Source of the DNA: Massilibacteroides sp.
Lineage (GTDB): Bacteria; Bacteroidota; Bacteroidia; Bacteroidales; Tannerellaceae
DNA length: 64,000 nucleotides
Assembly: GCA_028708075.1 (NCBI GenBank)
Contig: JAQVZS010000002.1
Location: 1-64,000, forward strand
Reading direction: 5' to 3'
Under the pieces are notes generated by a model. It had not been told where the DNA came from. It searched no databases and saw only the letters and a program-made list of their open reading frames with translations. A program made the translations under genes and the position numbers. Below are positions 1 through 9,282 of the stretch, in pieces. Positions within the stretch are counted from its first letter, which is position 1. Each line of letters opens with the position of its first letter.

Positions 1-164
1 AAGAATTTAAATACGGCAAACTCGTAACGACTTGAACAAACTTTAAACGAGTTCCGCCAACTTTAGACGACTTTGTTAAAATTGGCGGAACTTGTAGTAT
101 ATGATATGTACTTTACCAGAGGCTTACCCTTGAAATAGCAGTCGAATGGATTTTGATAACTCTT

Positions 165-431
165 TATCAAAGAGTCACGAAGAGAGATTTTTCAAGAGGT
201 AATGTGGAATGTAAAATTGTCGTGAATCTTTCTTTAGGTTTTCTTTTCTTCAATAAAAGTGGAAGAACTGAATATAAACAGCAATTCTTCTATCTAATTC
301 AGTTCCTTTTTTAAAGTTTCGTATACGTATATAGAGAAAGAAGCCCCTGCGATATGCAAGCGGCTGCCTTTCCTGATAGTTTGCTTTAAATCATCGACCA
401 AGCGACTATTTACATTGTCTATCAACTTCAT
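165..431 (-). pseudogene. Decayed 5' fragment of a DEAD/DEAH (SNF2-like) helicase gene with a PLD-like N-terminal region
   Basis: Reverse complement from 431 reads MKLIDNVNSRLVDDLKQTIRKGSRLHIAGASFSIYVYETLKKELN*IEELLFIFSSSTFIEEKK. It then continues only across frame changes (KPKER / QFYIPH / LPLEKSLFVTL*). This resembles the conserved N-terminus of helicases I recall from Bacteroidetes restriction islands (..FSIYAYEALKxELExIEELRFIFTSPTF..KERREFYIPRL..E.SLYGT..). In-frame stop at 294-296. Confidence 0.6.
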
Positions 432-432
432 T

Positions 433-3400
433 CTATTTTAATTGTACCAAATCCATTAATTTATCGTAGTTATCGACTACATCATACCTCACTTCATTAT
501 TGTTGATTTCCACAAAATGCACCCGGGCGCAATGTGTTTTCAAATTTTCGGTTCCACGCAACTCTATAGAAGAGTTCGAGCCTTTTGTCTCTGCGACAAA
601 GTAGATATACCGAACCTTTTCTTTATCAAAGACAATTGCCCAGTCGGGACTATAACGTCCTACAGGTGTAGTTATATAAAAGCTTTTTGGTAATTTGGCA
701 TATACAACCACTTCGACTGCCTGATCCAATGCCTTGGCAAATTCTGTTTCTATTCGTGAATCAGAAGTCAGGTAGTCATAAATATGCTTTTTAAGATTGA
801 TAGCATTACGAAGGGCTGTGTTGTCATTAGTGAACACTGTTTTTGCATCGTATTCTTCTTCAATCTTGTGGTAAACGATATTATTGATAATCAAACTGGC
901 CTTTGCTTCATTGATAATCTTACTACATTTGGCAATAAACTCTTCGGGATTCTTGCGCAGCAGATAAAACTTATCTTCCCGTATCTTTTGTAAAATATTA
1001 ACAATTGTACGGCGAGTAAGATTTGTCAGGTTCTCTATTTCTCCGACAATGTCATATACAGTGTTATAGTAGGGATTGCTTTTTAATCTGAAACGTTCTT
1101 GTTCAGATTGTGTAAAATGTGTTCCGCGATCCAAATCTTCTTTCGAACCATCTTCTTTTTGTTCCCCGGTCTTTACTTCATAAGCCATATCGGCAATGTG
1201 CAAATCTCTATTTATGAGCAATGCGCTCTCAGATATGAGCTTTGGCGTATCGAAATAAACTTCATAAATTGTTTTCAAGCTAATTTTCTTCCATAACTCC
1301 TGAAACTCCTTCTTCTTAAAGTTAGCATTTGTACGAAGCATAATCGTTGCTCGTTCGTTTTCAGGCTTAAATGCTGTTTCAGTATATATAGATTTCAGAA
1401 GATTGGCTATAGAATCCCGATAAGGCTCTAAATTTTCCGGTAAAGGCATTGTTCCCTTCTCTATATGTTCTTTTCCTTCTTCTGTAATCTTATCTTCTTC
1501 GTCAATAATATCTGTTTTGTAGAGAAGCTTGTTTAATTTCTTAGCATCATCGGATGTAAGGCGATATTTTTCTCCTTTTTTATTCTCCACTATTTTATTT
1601 ATAAAGAATTCCACTTCGGCTTTCCGCGGACGTTCTTTCAATGTAGAAGTGATTTCGCTTTGTAATCCTTTCGCAAAGGCTTCATAACTCTCAGACGCGA
1701 TGACTGTCAGTTTATTTATTTCATGCACTTGGTCGCCAATCATTTCATAATCCAGGCGAACACCGTCCTGATTAACACACAAACGCATACCACGCCCAAC
1801 TTCTTGCCTGCGACGAATTTCACTACTGCCTTCGGGATTCTTGAGCGTACATATCTGGAATACATTCGGGTTATCCCAGCCTTCTTTCAACGCAGAGTGA
1901 GAAAAGATAAAACGGGTTGGTTCTTCAAAACTCAATAGCCGCTCTTTATCTTTCATAATCAAGTCGTATGCCGAAACATCATCCGATTCTTCGGTGTTCT
2001 TTTTCAACGAAGGGTCAACCATCCGCTTTTTCTTTTTGTCAATAGCGAAATAGCCGTCGTGGATACGATGCGCATCATCCCTCTCCAAATAATTGAAATA
2101 ACTTGGAAAGTAACCTTTGTGCACTTTGCTAATGTCGGTTTCTTTCAGGTATTCGTTATACTCTTGTTGAAAAAGATCGAGAAAATCATTTTTTGCATTG
2201 TTGTATTCTTCTTCGAATATTTTTGCATACTCGCCCAATCCCTCTTCTCCGTTTTCGTCATAGATACGGTACTTATCTACTGAATCAATAAAGAAAAGCG
2301 TCAACACTTTAATGCTTTTGTCAAAAAGTTGTTTCTCTTTCTTCAAGTGCGACAGAATTGTTTCCCGAATTTGAACACGCCGGAAAGTACTTTCTTCCTG
2401 GTCATTCAGAATATCCCCGGGATAAATATCTTTTCCGCTGACAACGATTTTATTCTGTGCCCCGTTGATTTCTTCAATCATCAGGTTACGATAGGCAGGC
2501 ATTTCTCCGGAACGTTCATACAAACTTTCTCCTTGTTCCAATTTTTTCCGAAGACGTTTTACTCCTTGCGTACTTCGTTGCTCAAATTCAATTAGAGCTA
2601 CAGGCGGTTTGGACGAACTTAATATTATTTGTTCCAGATAAAGATAACCGCTTGTCCCGGTAGATCCCTTTAGGTTAATACCTTTTACTTGTATCTTCTT
2701 TACAAGACGTTTGTTGTAAGCATCCAGCGCATCAAGACGATATACTTTGTTATATTCTACCTTGTGAGTCGCCGAATAACGTAACGTAAACAATGGTTTA
2801 AAATCCTGCATGCTTTCCAGTGTCTTTTTGCCATCTACAGATTGAGGTTCATCAATAATCAGTATCGGATTCGTTTGCGAAATAATCTCAATCGGTTTTC
2901 TTGTTCCGAATTGGTCGAGTTCCTGATAGATACGGCGGGCATCCGCTCCACGGGCGTTAAACGCCTGTGTGTTGATAATCATCACGCTAATCCGGTTGTC
3001 GGAAGCGAAATTCTCTATATCCTGCGGACTGCTTGAATTGTAGATAAACGGAGCAATCTTGTGTCCATATAATTCCTGAAAGTGGTCTTGTGTTACTTGA
3101 AACGATTTATACACACCTTCACGGATGGCGATACTCGGAACAATCACAATGTATTTACTCCAACCGTATTTTTTGTGCAGCTCATACATGGTACGGATAT
3201 AGGTATAAGTTTTACCCGTACCGGTTTCCATTTCAATGGTCAGGTTGTAGCCTGAGTGTATGCCTTCCGGACGTTCGATATACTGACTTTCGTGTATCTC
3301 ATTCTTGTTTTGGTTTTTCTTTATATTATCCAAGACAAGCGATTCCGGTATTTGTATCGGACTGTTGCGATAGCCAATATCTTCGTATATATCTTTTTCA

Positions 3401-3564
3401 AATAGTTCGTTTGCGCCAATCGCAGCCTGCTTTGCTTTACGAATAATCTCTTTGCTCCGTACAAGCGTAAAGCGATTGGTCTTCAAAGGTTGTCCTTCAA
3501 AACAATCCACTACGGCTTTGACGGCATCTATCTGGAATTGCTGCTCTTTGAATTGTAATTTCAT
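433..3564 (-). CDS. res: Type III restriction endonuclease subunit R (DEAD/DEAH helicase plus C-terminal nuclease)
   Basis: 1043 aa. Walker A METGTGKTYT, DEPQ box ILIIDEPQ, SHSALKEGWDNPNVFQI, motif VI RRRQEVGRGMRL, C-terminal PD-(D/E)xK-like SPDWAIV...FVAETKG. Confidence 0.93.
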   Translation of the reverse strand: MKLQFKEQQFQIDAVKAVVDCFEGQPLKTNRFTLVRSKEIIRKAKQAAIGANELFEKDIYEDIGYRNSPIQIPESLVLDNIKKNQNKNEIHESQYIERPEGIHSGYNLTIEMETGTGKTYTYIRTMYELHKKYGWSKYIVIVPSIAIREGVYKSFQVTQDHFQELYGHKIAPFIYNSSSPQDIENFASDNRISVMIINTQAFNARGADARRIYQELDQFGTRKPIEIISQTNPILIIDEPQSVDGKKTLESMQDFKPLFTLRYSATHKVEYNKVYRLDALDAYNKRLVKKIQVKGINLKGSTGTSGYLYLEQIILSSSKPPVALIEFEQRSTQGVKRLRKKLEQGESLYERSGEMPAYRNLMIEEINGAQNKIVVSGKDIYPGDILNDQEESTFRRVQIRETILSHLKKEKQLFDKSIKVLTLFFIDSVDKYRIYDENGEEGLGEYAKIFEEEYNNAKNDFLDLFQQEYNEYLKETDISKVHKGYFPSYFNYLERDDAHRIHDGYFAIDKKKKRMVDPSLKKNTEESDDVSAYDLIMKDKERLLSFEEPTRFIFSHSALKEGWDNPNVFQICTLKNPEGSSEIRRRQEVGRGMRLCVNQDGVRLDYEMIGDQVHEINKLTVIASESYEAFAKGLQSEITSTLKERPRKAEVEFFINKIVENKKGEKYRLTSDDAKKLNKLLYKTDIIDEEDKITEEGKEHIEKGTMPLPENLEPYRDSIANLLKSIYTETAFKPENERATIMLRTNANFKKKEFQELWKKISLKTIYEVYFDTPKLISESALLINRDLHIADMAYEVKTGEQKEDGSKEDLDRGTHFTQSEQERFRLKSNPYYNTVYDIVGEIENLTNLTRRTIVNILQKIREDKFYLLRKNPEEFIAKCSKIINEAKASLIINNIVYHKIEEEYDAKTVFTNDNTALRNAINLKKHIYDYLTSDSRIETEFAKALDQAVEVVVYAKLPKSFYITTPVGRYSPDWAIVFDKEKVRYIYFVAETKGSNSSIELRGTENLKTHCARVHFVEINNNEVRYDVVDNYDKLMDLVQLK

Positions 3565-3568
3565 TATA

Positions 3569-4741
3569 TCATGCTTGTTGGGCTCGAGGGATTTTTACGA
3601 TAAATTGCTCTCCAGCTATATCATTGATCAATTCAATATCGGGCTGTTGGGCTACTGCTCTTTTGATACCGGAACCTAAGCCACTATATGGCATCGTGTG
3701 AGAAGAAAACATCGCTATCTGATTATTACGTATTACTGTATTACCATATTTAATATCATCTATTGTTAAGCTATTAGGGAGTTTCCCCGGACTAACAATT
3801 TCTACTCTATTGTCAAATATTATTATTTTTATCGGTGCATTTTTAAAGTAGTCACGGTGTATCAAGGCATTTTGCAACAACTCAGTCAAAACAATCTCCG
3901 ATATTTCCAAAATACCGACAGAATTAAATTCCTGTCTTTGTTGTGTGTGATGTAGATTACTTCGTAAGAAGTTCATGCTTTGCTTAAACAATTCTGGAAT
4001 AGTTCCTTTTAAATCTTCGGGCTTGTTTCTATAGGAGTTACCTGCAATATCATTTCCAAAAAATGAAACGATTTTTATCGTAAACGCAGGCTTTATGTTT
4101 TGCGGGTCTTTGCCGAAGAATAATAAACCGGCAAGAGAAACTTTATCATTTCGCAAAACTCGTTTTGCTCTTAACGCCTCTTCATAAGTCAATCCTTTTT
4201 CCTGATAGGAGACTTTAAATTCTTTTTTGAAATAATCAGCAAACAATCTTTCATCTATATCGTCAATGGTCGTATCGTATACCTCCATTTCATCTGCAAA
4301 TAAATTACTGCTTTGTTGGAAAAGCCGCATTATTTCAGAGTTGTCAATTAATTTTCTCTTATCAGAACCTTGTTTTACCCATATCGTACCACTATTATCT
4401 TTATATGGTTTATTTACACCTTCATCGACATAAACCACTAAAATCTTATTTTCTCCTGTTTCAGAAGTGATTTTTACTACTTCTGTTGAAATGAAAATCT
4501 GAGGTTTTATCTTGTCGTTGGCAATATTGGCCAGTCGGTTGTTATAGGATTGTAATTGTTCATAAGTAAGCCCCATGACTTCCCCTGTTTTATCTTTTAC
4601 ACCCACAAGAATAACACCTCCTTTTGAGTTTGACATAGCTATCATTTCAGCTGCAAATTTATCATCATCCATTTCTTGTTTAAACTGAACCTTGCTGGTC
4701 TCGCCGGAACTTATTATATCTAATAATTCTATTGCATTCAT
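3569..4741 (-). CDS. AlbA_2 (Schlafen-type) ATP-binding protein with HATPase_c_4-like C-terminal part
   Basis: KVQFKQEMDDDKFAAEMIAMSNSKGGVILVGVKDKTGEVMGL is an AlbA_2 N-terminus. LTELLQNALIHRDYFKNAPIKIIIFDNRVEIVSPGKLP matches HATPase_c_4/RecG-related proteins. Start trimmed to MNAIELL (4741) from the ORF start at 4759. Confidence 0.85.
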   Translation of the reverse strand: MNAIELLDIISSGETSKVQFKQEMDDDKFAAEMIAMSNSKGGVILVGVKDKTGEVMGLTYEQLQSYNNRLANIANDKIKPQIFISTEVVKITSETGENKILVVYVDEGVNKPYKDNSGTIWVKQGSDKRKLIDNSEIMRLFQQSSNLFADEMEVYDTTIDDIDERLFADYFKKEFKVSYQEKGLTYEEALRAKRVLRNDKVSLAGLLFFGKDPQNIKPAFTIKIVSFFGNDIAGNSYRNKPEDLKGTIPELFKQSMNFLRSNLHHTQQRQEFNSVGILEISEIVLTELLQNALIHRDYFKNAPIKIIIFDNRVEIVSPGKLPNSLTIDDIKYGNTVIRNNQIAMFSSHTMPYSGLGSGIKRAVAQQPDIELINDIAGEQFIVKIPRAQQA

Positions 4742-7341
4742 CGTTTTCCGTCCTCCCAAATTTTATATATATTTTTCCTTATATCAAAAGCCTCTTGTCC
4801 GCCTTCCATAATCCGAATTATTTTTTCTTGAATATTCTGGCAATCAATACTTCCGCTTTCTATCTTAATTTCACTATCGGGCACATATTGGCAGGCGACT
4901 AACATTTCACTATCGCCTAATACCGGAATGTTAGCGTTATGAGTCGCAAATATAAACTGCATTTGCCCCTTCAATCGTTTTATTTCACGAATAACATCCT
5001 CGTAAATGGTTTGATTGTCCAAATCATCTTCCGGCTGATCTATAATCAATATGTCATTTTCCTTTTGAGACAAAAGGAACAATATTAGAGCAGAGGCGCG
5101 TTGTCCTAATGAATGTTTTTCCAATGGCTTTCCATCGAAGTTTATGACTATCTGATTAGGCACTTTGTAAGTCAGTAAGTCGTATCGATTAGCCTCAAAT
5201 CGGGTTTTCGCTTCAATCAATTGGTTTTCGGTTAGCCTATCGGACAATTTACGAAAATCATCTTTTCGCATATCAACAAAATCGGCATAGTCATTGCTGA
5301 TTGAAATATAAGTTGCTTCATTTATGCGTGAACCTCTAAAAACCTCTTGGAGTTTAGAGATAAATTTATCCTTTCTCCCCTTATAATTGACCTCAATAAA
5401 TAGTTTGCCGCCTATTTCGTTTATCCTGCTTACTTCAACTTTCAATAGATTAAATTTCTCGTACCATAATTTATCCAATGTGTTTACAGCCTCATTTAGC
5501 AAGTGTTCTGCCTCAATCCTCTTACCTTCCGATTTCTCAATTTCAATAAGTTTAAGCTTCGAGGTTTCAAGCTCTCTATTTATCTTAATAAAGTCATCCG
5601 GATTAAGTTCCGGTATGTTTATCTCTCGTTTAATTCGCGCAAACTCTTCTTTTAATTCTTCCTTCTTTGCTTTAAGTTTATCTATAACAGCCGTAAATTC
5701 AATCGCAATTTTCTGAGCATCCGAATAGGTCGCTTTTACTTGCTCTAATGTAGTCTTTAATTTAAGAATTAAAGATTTCGCTTCTTCAAATATTTCCGGA
5801 TTTGTTTTAGATTCAAGTTCTTTATTAAGAGTATATTCATTATTTTGAATGATTGCCTGAAAATCATTCAGATAATTATCTATTCCTCCTTTGAAGTTTA
5901 GCAAACGATTAATATCTGATTCAAATGAGGTTTGCAATTGCAACTTTTCCGCGATTCCTTTCTCTTTGAATAAATTGAGTTTATGTTCTGCATTTGCTTT
6001 TGCTATTTCAGTTTCTTTTTTCAATTGAGACAGATTCCCAAATCCCTTAAGTTCATTTATGATTCGTTGAATTTCTGTTTTTTGATTTCCAATCCTTGTT
6101 TGTATATCATTGAACTTGCTTCCTACAAGTTTATTGACTAGATCATTCTCAAAATCAGCATTCTTGCTCGATAAGTCTTTTTGTCCAAAATAGATGGGTT
6201 GCTGAAGAATGGCATCTAAGGTAATCCCTTGTTGCAATATGTTATCTTTGTAAATATCTTCTTTTTGACCGTATATGCGTTCTACCTTGTAAATTACCCC
6301 ATGTCTATCTACTACTTCAACGATTGCCTTTCCTCCACTCTTTAATACGTGTTTAATTAAATCGTCTTTGTAATCCTTATCGGCAGCTTGCGAGCCAAAA
6401 GGAATATTCAGCGCATACCTCACAATTTCGAGGATAGATGATTTGCCACTTCCTCTTATCCCAATCAAATTATTTAATTCGGGAGAAAAATAGAGATGCT
6501 TTCCGCCTAACAATCCGCCTTGGAAAGTAATTGATTTTATATATGAATTCTCAGATTCATGATTACTGCTTTCAGAACAACGATTTTTCGAGTCTATCAA
6601 GGCGAATTTTATTGCTTCGAAATTGAAATCTCCAATTTTCATAAAACAAGCTTCACCTTTCCCTATGTCGTTAATCGATTTAGGATCGCTCCCTTCCACA
6701 AAGCATGGAACTTTATTATTTAACCAAGTATTCAGATTGTTTTTCAAATCATTGGTTCTCATTTTCTGAAATCCAATTACCGATTTCCGGAATAAGGGAT
6801 CATTCCCTAAGTCAATAATTCGTCCTCCGTCAAACTCCTTTAATAAGCCGCTATTCTGTTCTACGTGAGCCATTATAATAAAAAAGCCTTTGTCCATTTT
6901 ATCCAATTGCAATAAAGTTTCCTTCAAGCTATGATTAGACCGACCGTTTTCATTTTCATAATTATGCCTGCCAGCAAAACAGGTCGTAATGAATTGATTA
7001 ATATAATCATTGCCGTCTGCAAGCCAATGATTTGGGTCGAAAACGACTAATGTATGAACACCGTTAGCGCCATCGTTAACAGACAGTTCAACTCCCGGAA
7101 GAATATAAACACCTTCCTTGCGCGCTTTTTTGGCAATAGCTTTATATTCGCCTGAATCAAATTTATTGTGATTGGTAATAACTCCAACTCGAATATCCTG
7201 TTCTACAAGTTTATCGACATAAGCGTTTACAAACTCGTTTTCTTCTCCGGTGTATGTAAATTCTTTGTCTGCTTTCGTGTGCAAATGGAAGTCTGCACGC
7301 AACCAAGTAGTGCCGTTTTGGAATAATGTACTTGTATCCAT
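4738..7341 (-). CDS. PHP-domain / SMC-like ABC ATPase (TrlF-family, Ppl-like defence protein)
   Basis: N-terminal PHP motifs ADFHLHTKADKEF, VITNHNKF, ILPGVELSV, IMAHVEQNSG, VEGSDPKS. ATPase Walker A LIGIRGSGKSSILE, coiled-coil middle, signature SLGQRASALILFLL, Walker B DILIIDQPEDDLDN, H-loop ATHNANIPVLGDSE. Confidence 0.85.
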   Translation of the reverse strand: MDTSTLFQNGTTWLRADFHLHTKADKEFTYTGEENEFVNAYVDKLVEQDIRVGVITNHNKFDSGEYKAIAKKARKEGVYILPGVELSVNDGANGVHTLVVFDPNHWLADGNDYINQFITTCFAGRHNYENENGRSNHSLKETLLQLDKMDKGFFIIMAHVEQNSGLLKEFDGGRIIDLGNDPLFRKSVIGFQKMRTNDLKNNLNTWLNNKVPCFVEGSDPKSINDIGKGEACFMKIGDFNFEAIKFALIDSKNRCSESSNHESENSYIKSITFQGGLLGGKHLYFSPELNNLIGIRGSGKSSILEIVRYALNIPFGSQAADKDYKDDLIKHVLKSGGKAIVEVVDRHGVIYKVERIYGQKEDIYKDNILQQGITLDAILQQPIYFGQKDLSSKNADFENDLVNKLVGSKFNDIQTRIGNQKTEIQRIINELKGFGNLSQLKKETEIAKANAEHKLNLFKEKGIAEKLQLQTSFESDINRLLNFKGGIDNYLNDFQAIIQNNEYTLNKELESKTNPEIFEEAKSLILKLKTTLEQVKATYSDAQKIAIEFTAVIDKLKAKKEELKEEFARIKREINIPELNPDDFIKINRELETSKLKLIEIEKSEGKRIEAEHLLNEAVNTLDKLWYEKFNLLKVEVSRINEIGGKLFIEVNYKGRKDKFISKLQEVFRGSRINEATYISISNDYADFVDMRKDDFRKLSDRLTENQLIEAKTRFEANRYDLLTYKVPNQIVINFDGKPLEKHSLGQRASALILFLLSQKENDILIIDQPEDDLDNQTIYEDVIREIKRLKGQMQFIFATHNANIPVLGDSEMLVACQYVPDSEIKIESGSIDCQNIQEKIIRIMEGGQEAFDIRKNIYKIWEDGKR

Positions 7342-7352
7342 AATTTTACTTT

Positions 7353-9269
7353 TTAAATCACTTTCATTTCCGTTTCCGGGCTTAACTGTTTCAACAACTG
7401 CTGTACATTGATTTTTGCCGTATCACTGGCAAAGCCATTATCGCGAAAAACAAGACGCATTGGTTTTTCTTTCGCTATTTCTTTGGCGAAAGCTTCATCT
7501 ATGCCTTTGTCAAAGCAAGCAAAGAGTGAATCCTGTGCAACTTTAAATACCAGCTTGCCATTTATTGTAGCTTGTTCAATCTTGTACGAAAGCGGAAGCC
7601 CCCAATCGAGCATCACCTGTGCCAGCAAGTCATCCGGCGTGCGGTCGGGTTTGATATTGTCATCAAATAGATCAAGTGTTTCCTGTTTATAATCTTGCGG
7701 ACGATAATACACATCCTGCATATTGCTGTCGGCTAAGCGATAAACACGGAAACCGTAGTCTTGCGTATCTTCAAAATCGGCAAACATGCCTTCTTTTTCG
7801 GCTTTGGCACGCTTTTCTTCTTTTATTTTATTGGCCGCACGGCGAATACGTTCTTTGCCTATATCACAGATGTTTTTGTATCCGGCTTTGTAGGCTTCGC
7901 TGTTTTCATCGGTGGTTTCGGGAAGTTGTACCATGATGTATTTTCGGCTGCCTCCGTCTTCAGCGTTTAGTTGCATCACTGCATGGGCTGTGGTGGCGGA
8001 ACCGGAAAAGAAATCGAGAATAATTGAATCTTGTTGAGTATTAGCAAGTGTAAGCAAACGACGAAGCAAACGTACTGGTTTAGGACCATCAAAAGCTCCA
8101 GCTTCAAGTAAAGCCGTGACTTCTTTTGCTCCTTCTTGGCTATGTCCAACATCTTTATAAAACATAATTGAAGTTGGAGCCATTCCATCAAATTTCAATT
8201 CAGTTAAGAATCTTTTTATGGAAGGGACACTATTTCCCTCTATACCAAACCATATCCTATTATCTTGGAGTCTCTCCAAAAAAGCTTTTTTGGAGAGACT
8301 CCAACAGCGTCCTGTTGGAGGCTCAATTATACGCCCAGAGGGCGTCGTAATTTGATAATCACATTCCGAGTTGTACGTTTTAACGGACATATCGCTCGCT
8401 TTCCAGACCCCACGAGGATCGTTGTCCGGATTTGAATAACGCGCATTCGCTTCTTCAGTGCGAGAAAGACGTCCTATTTGGAAGTTCTCTATAGACTTAG
8501 TGTACATCAATACATAATCATGACTATTAGATATGTATTTAGCATCATTTTTGGGTGCATAAGCTCTTTCCCATACAAGTTCTCCCACAAAATTACTTTC
8601 TCCGAACACTTCATCACAAATTTTCCTCAAATTATGGACTTCATTATCATCAATCGAAATAAAAATCACTCCATCCTCAGTCAATAGATTCCTTGCCAAC
8701 TTCAACCGTGGATACATCATGCTTAACCAATCGGAATGATAACGCCCCGAAGCTTCCGGATTGGCAACCAACCGGCGATTGTATTCGTCAATCTGCCCAC
8801 TTTCAAACAATTCTTCTTCTTTATCTCCGGTAAAATTATCCTTATACACAAAGTCATTTCCTGTATTGTAGGGTGGGTCAATGTATATCATCTTGATTTT
8901 ACCGAAGTAGCTTTCCTGCAAAATTTTCAGAACTTCAAGGTTGTCACCCTCTATGTAGAGATTTTCCGTATTGTCAAAATCGACCGAATCTTGCCGTATC
9001 GGACGGAGTGTTTTTGTTGTCGGCAGGTTTGCGGTAACAACAGCTTCACGTTTTCCCGGCCACTCCAAACGGTAGCGTTCGCGGTTACCTTCAATGACCG
9101 CATGACTCAATTCCTGTTTCAGTAAGTCGAAGTCTATCACTTTTCCGTCGGCACTCTCCGTTACGCAATTCGGAAACAAAGCAGCCAGTTTCTCGAAGTT
9201 CTCGTTGACCAAGTCGGGACTTTGCAGGTCAAGTTTATCTATACTCATATCGATCTCTTCCTTTTTCAT
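7353..9269 (-). CDS. mod: Type III site-specific DNA-methyltransferase (Mod)
   Basis: IYIDPPYNTGNDFVYKDNF (DPPY motif), SDWLSMMYPRLKLARNLLTEDGVIFISIDDNE, ILDFFSGSATTAHAVMQLN (motif I-like). Start trimmed to MKKEEIDM at 9269 so it follows the upstream HTH gene. Confidence 0.93.
   Translation of the reverse strand: MKKEEIDMSIDKLDLQSPDLVNENFEKLAALFPNCVTESADGKVIDFDLLKQELSHAVIEGNRERYRLEWPGKREAVVTANLPTTKTLRPIRQDSVDFDNTENLYIEGDNLEVLKILQESYFGKIKMIYIDPPYNTGNDFVYKDNFTGDKEEELFESGQIDEYNRRLVANPEASGRYHSDWLSMMYPRLKLARNLLTEDGVIFISIDDNEVHNLRKICDEVFGESNFVGELVWERAYAPKNDAKYISNSHDYVLMYTKSIENFQIGRLSRTEEANARYSNPDNDPRGVWKASDMSVKTYNSECDYQITTPSGRIIEPPTGRCWSLSKKAFLERLQDNRIWFGIEGNSVPSIKRFLTELKFDGMAPTSIMFYKDVGHSQEGAKEVTALLEAGAFDGPKPVRLLRRLLTLANTQQDSIILDFFSGSATTAHAVMQLNAEDGGSRKYIMVQLPETTDENSEAYKAGYKNICDIGKERIRRAANKIKEEKRAKAEKEGMFADFEDTQDYGFRVYRLADSNMQDVYYRPQDYKQETLDLFDDNIKPDRTPDDLLAQVMLDWGLPLSYKIEQATINGKLVFKVAQDSLFACFDKGIDEAFAKEIAKEKPMRLVFRDNGFASDTAKINVQQLLKQLSPETEMKVI
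8265..8304. repeat. Perfect 40-bp palindrome inside mod
   Basis: TTGGAGTCTCTCCAAAAAAG|CTTTTTTGGAGAGACTCCAA. The right 20 nt are the exact reverse complement of the left 20 nt. An adjacent 9-bp-arm inverted repeat CTCCAACAG-CGTC-CTGTTGGAG occupies 8299-8320. Confidence 0.97.
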
Positions 9270-9282
9270 CGTATTTTCTCTA

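Noticed and set aside
1-92. CRISPR array
   Set aside because: The 20-nt periodicity is degenerate and spacerless, with no cas genes in the window.
784-3679. Many plus-strand ORFs of 60-120 aa opposite res (e.g. 784-993, 3090-3446)
   Set aside because: They are antisense to a motif-rich long CDS, have no recognisable domains and look like shadow ORFs.
7408-9125. Plus-strand ORFs of 60-129 aa opposite mod, and the minus ORF 7976-8191
   Set aside because: They overlap the well-supported mod reading frame; no independent evidence.
7353-9269. Phase variation of mod by simple sequence repeats
   Set aside because: No tetra-/penta-nucleotide or long homopolymer tract seen in mod. The A6/T6 run is only part of the 40-bp palindrome.
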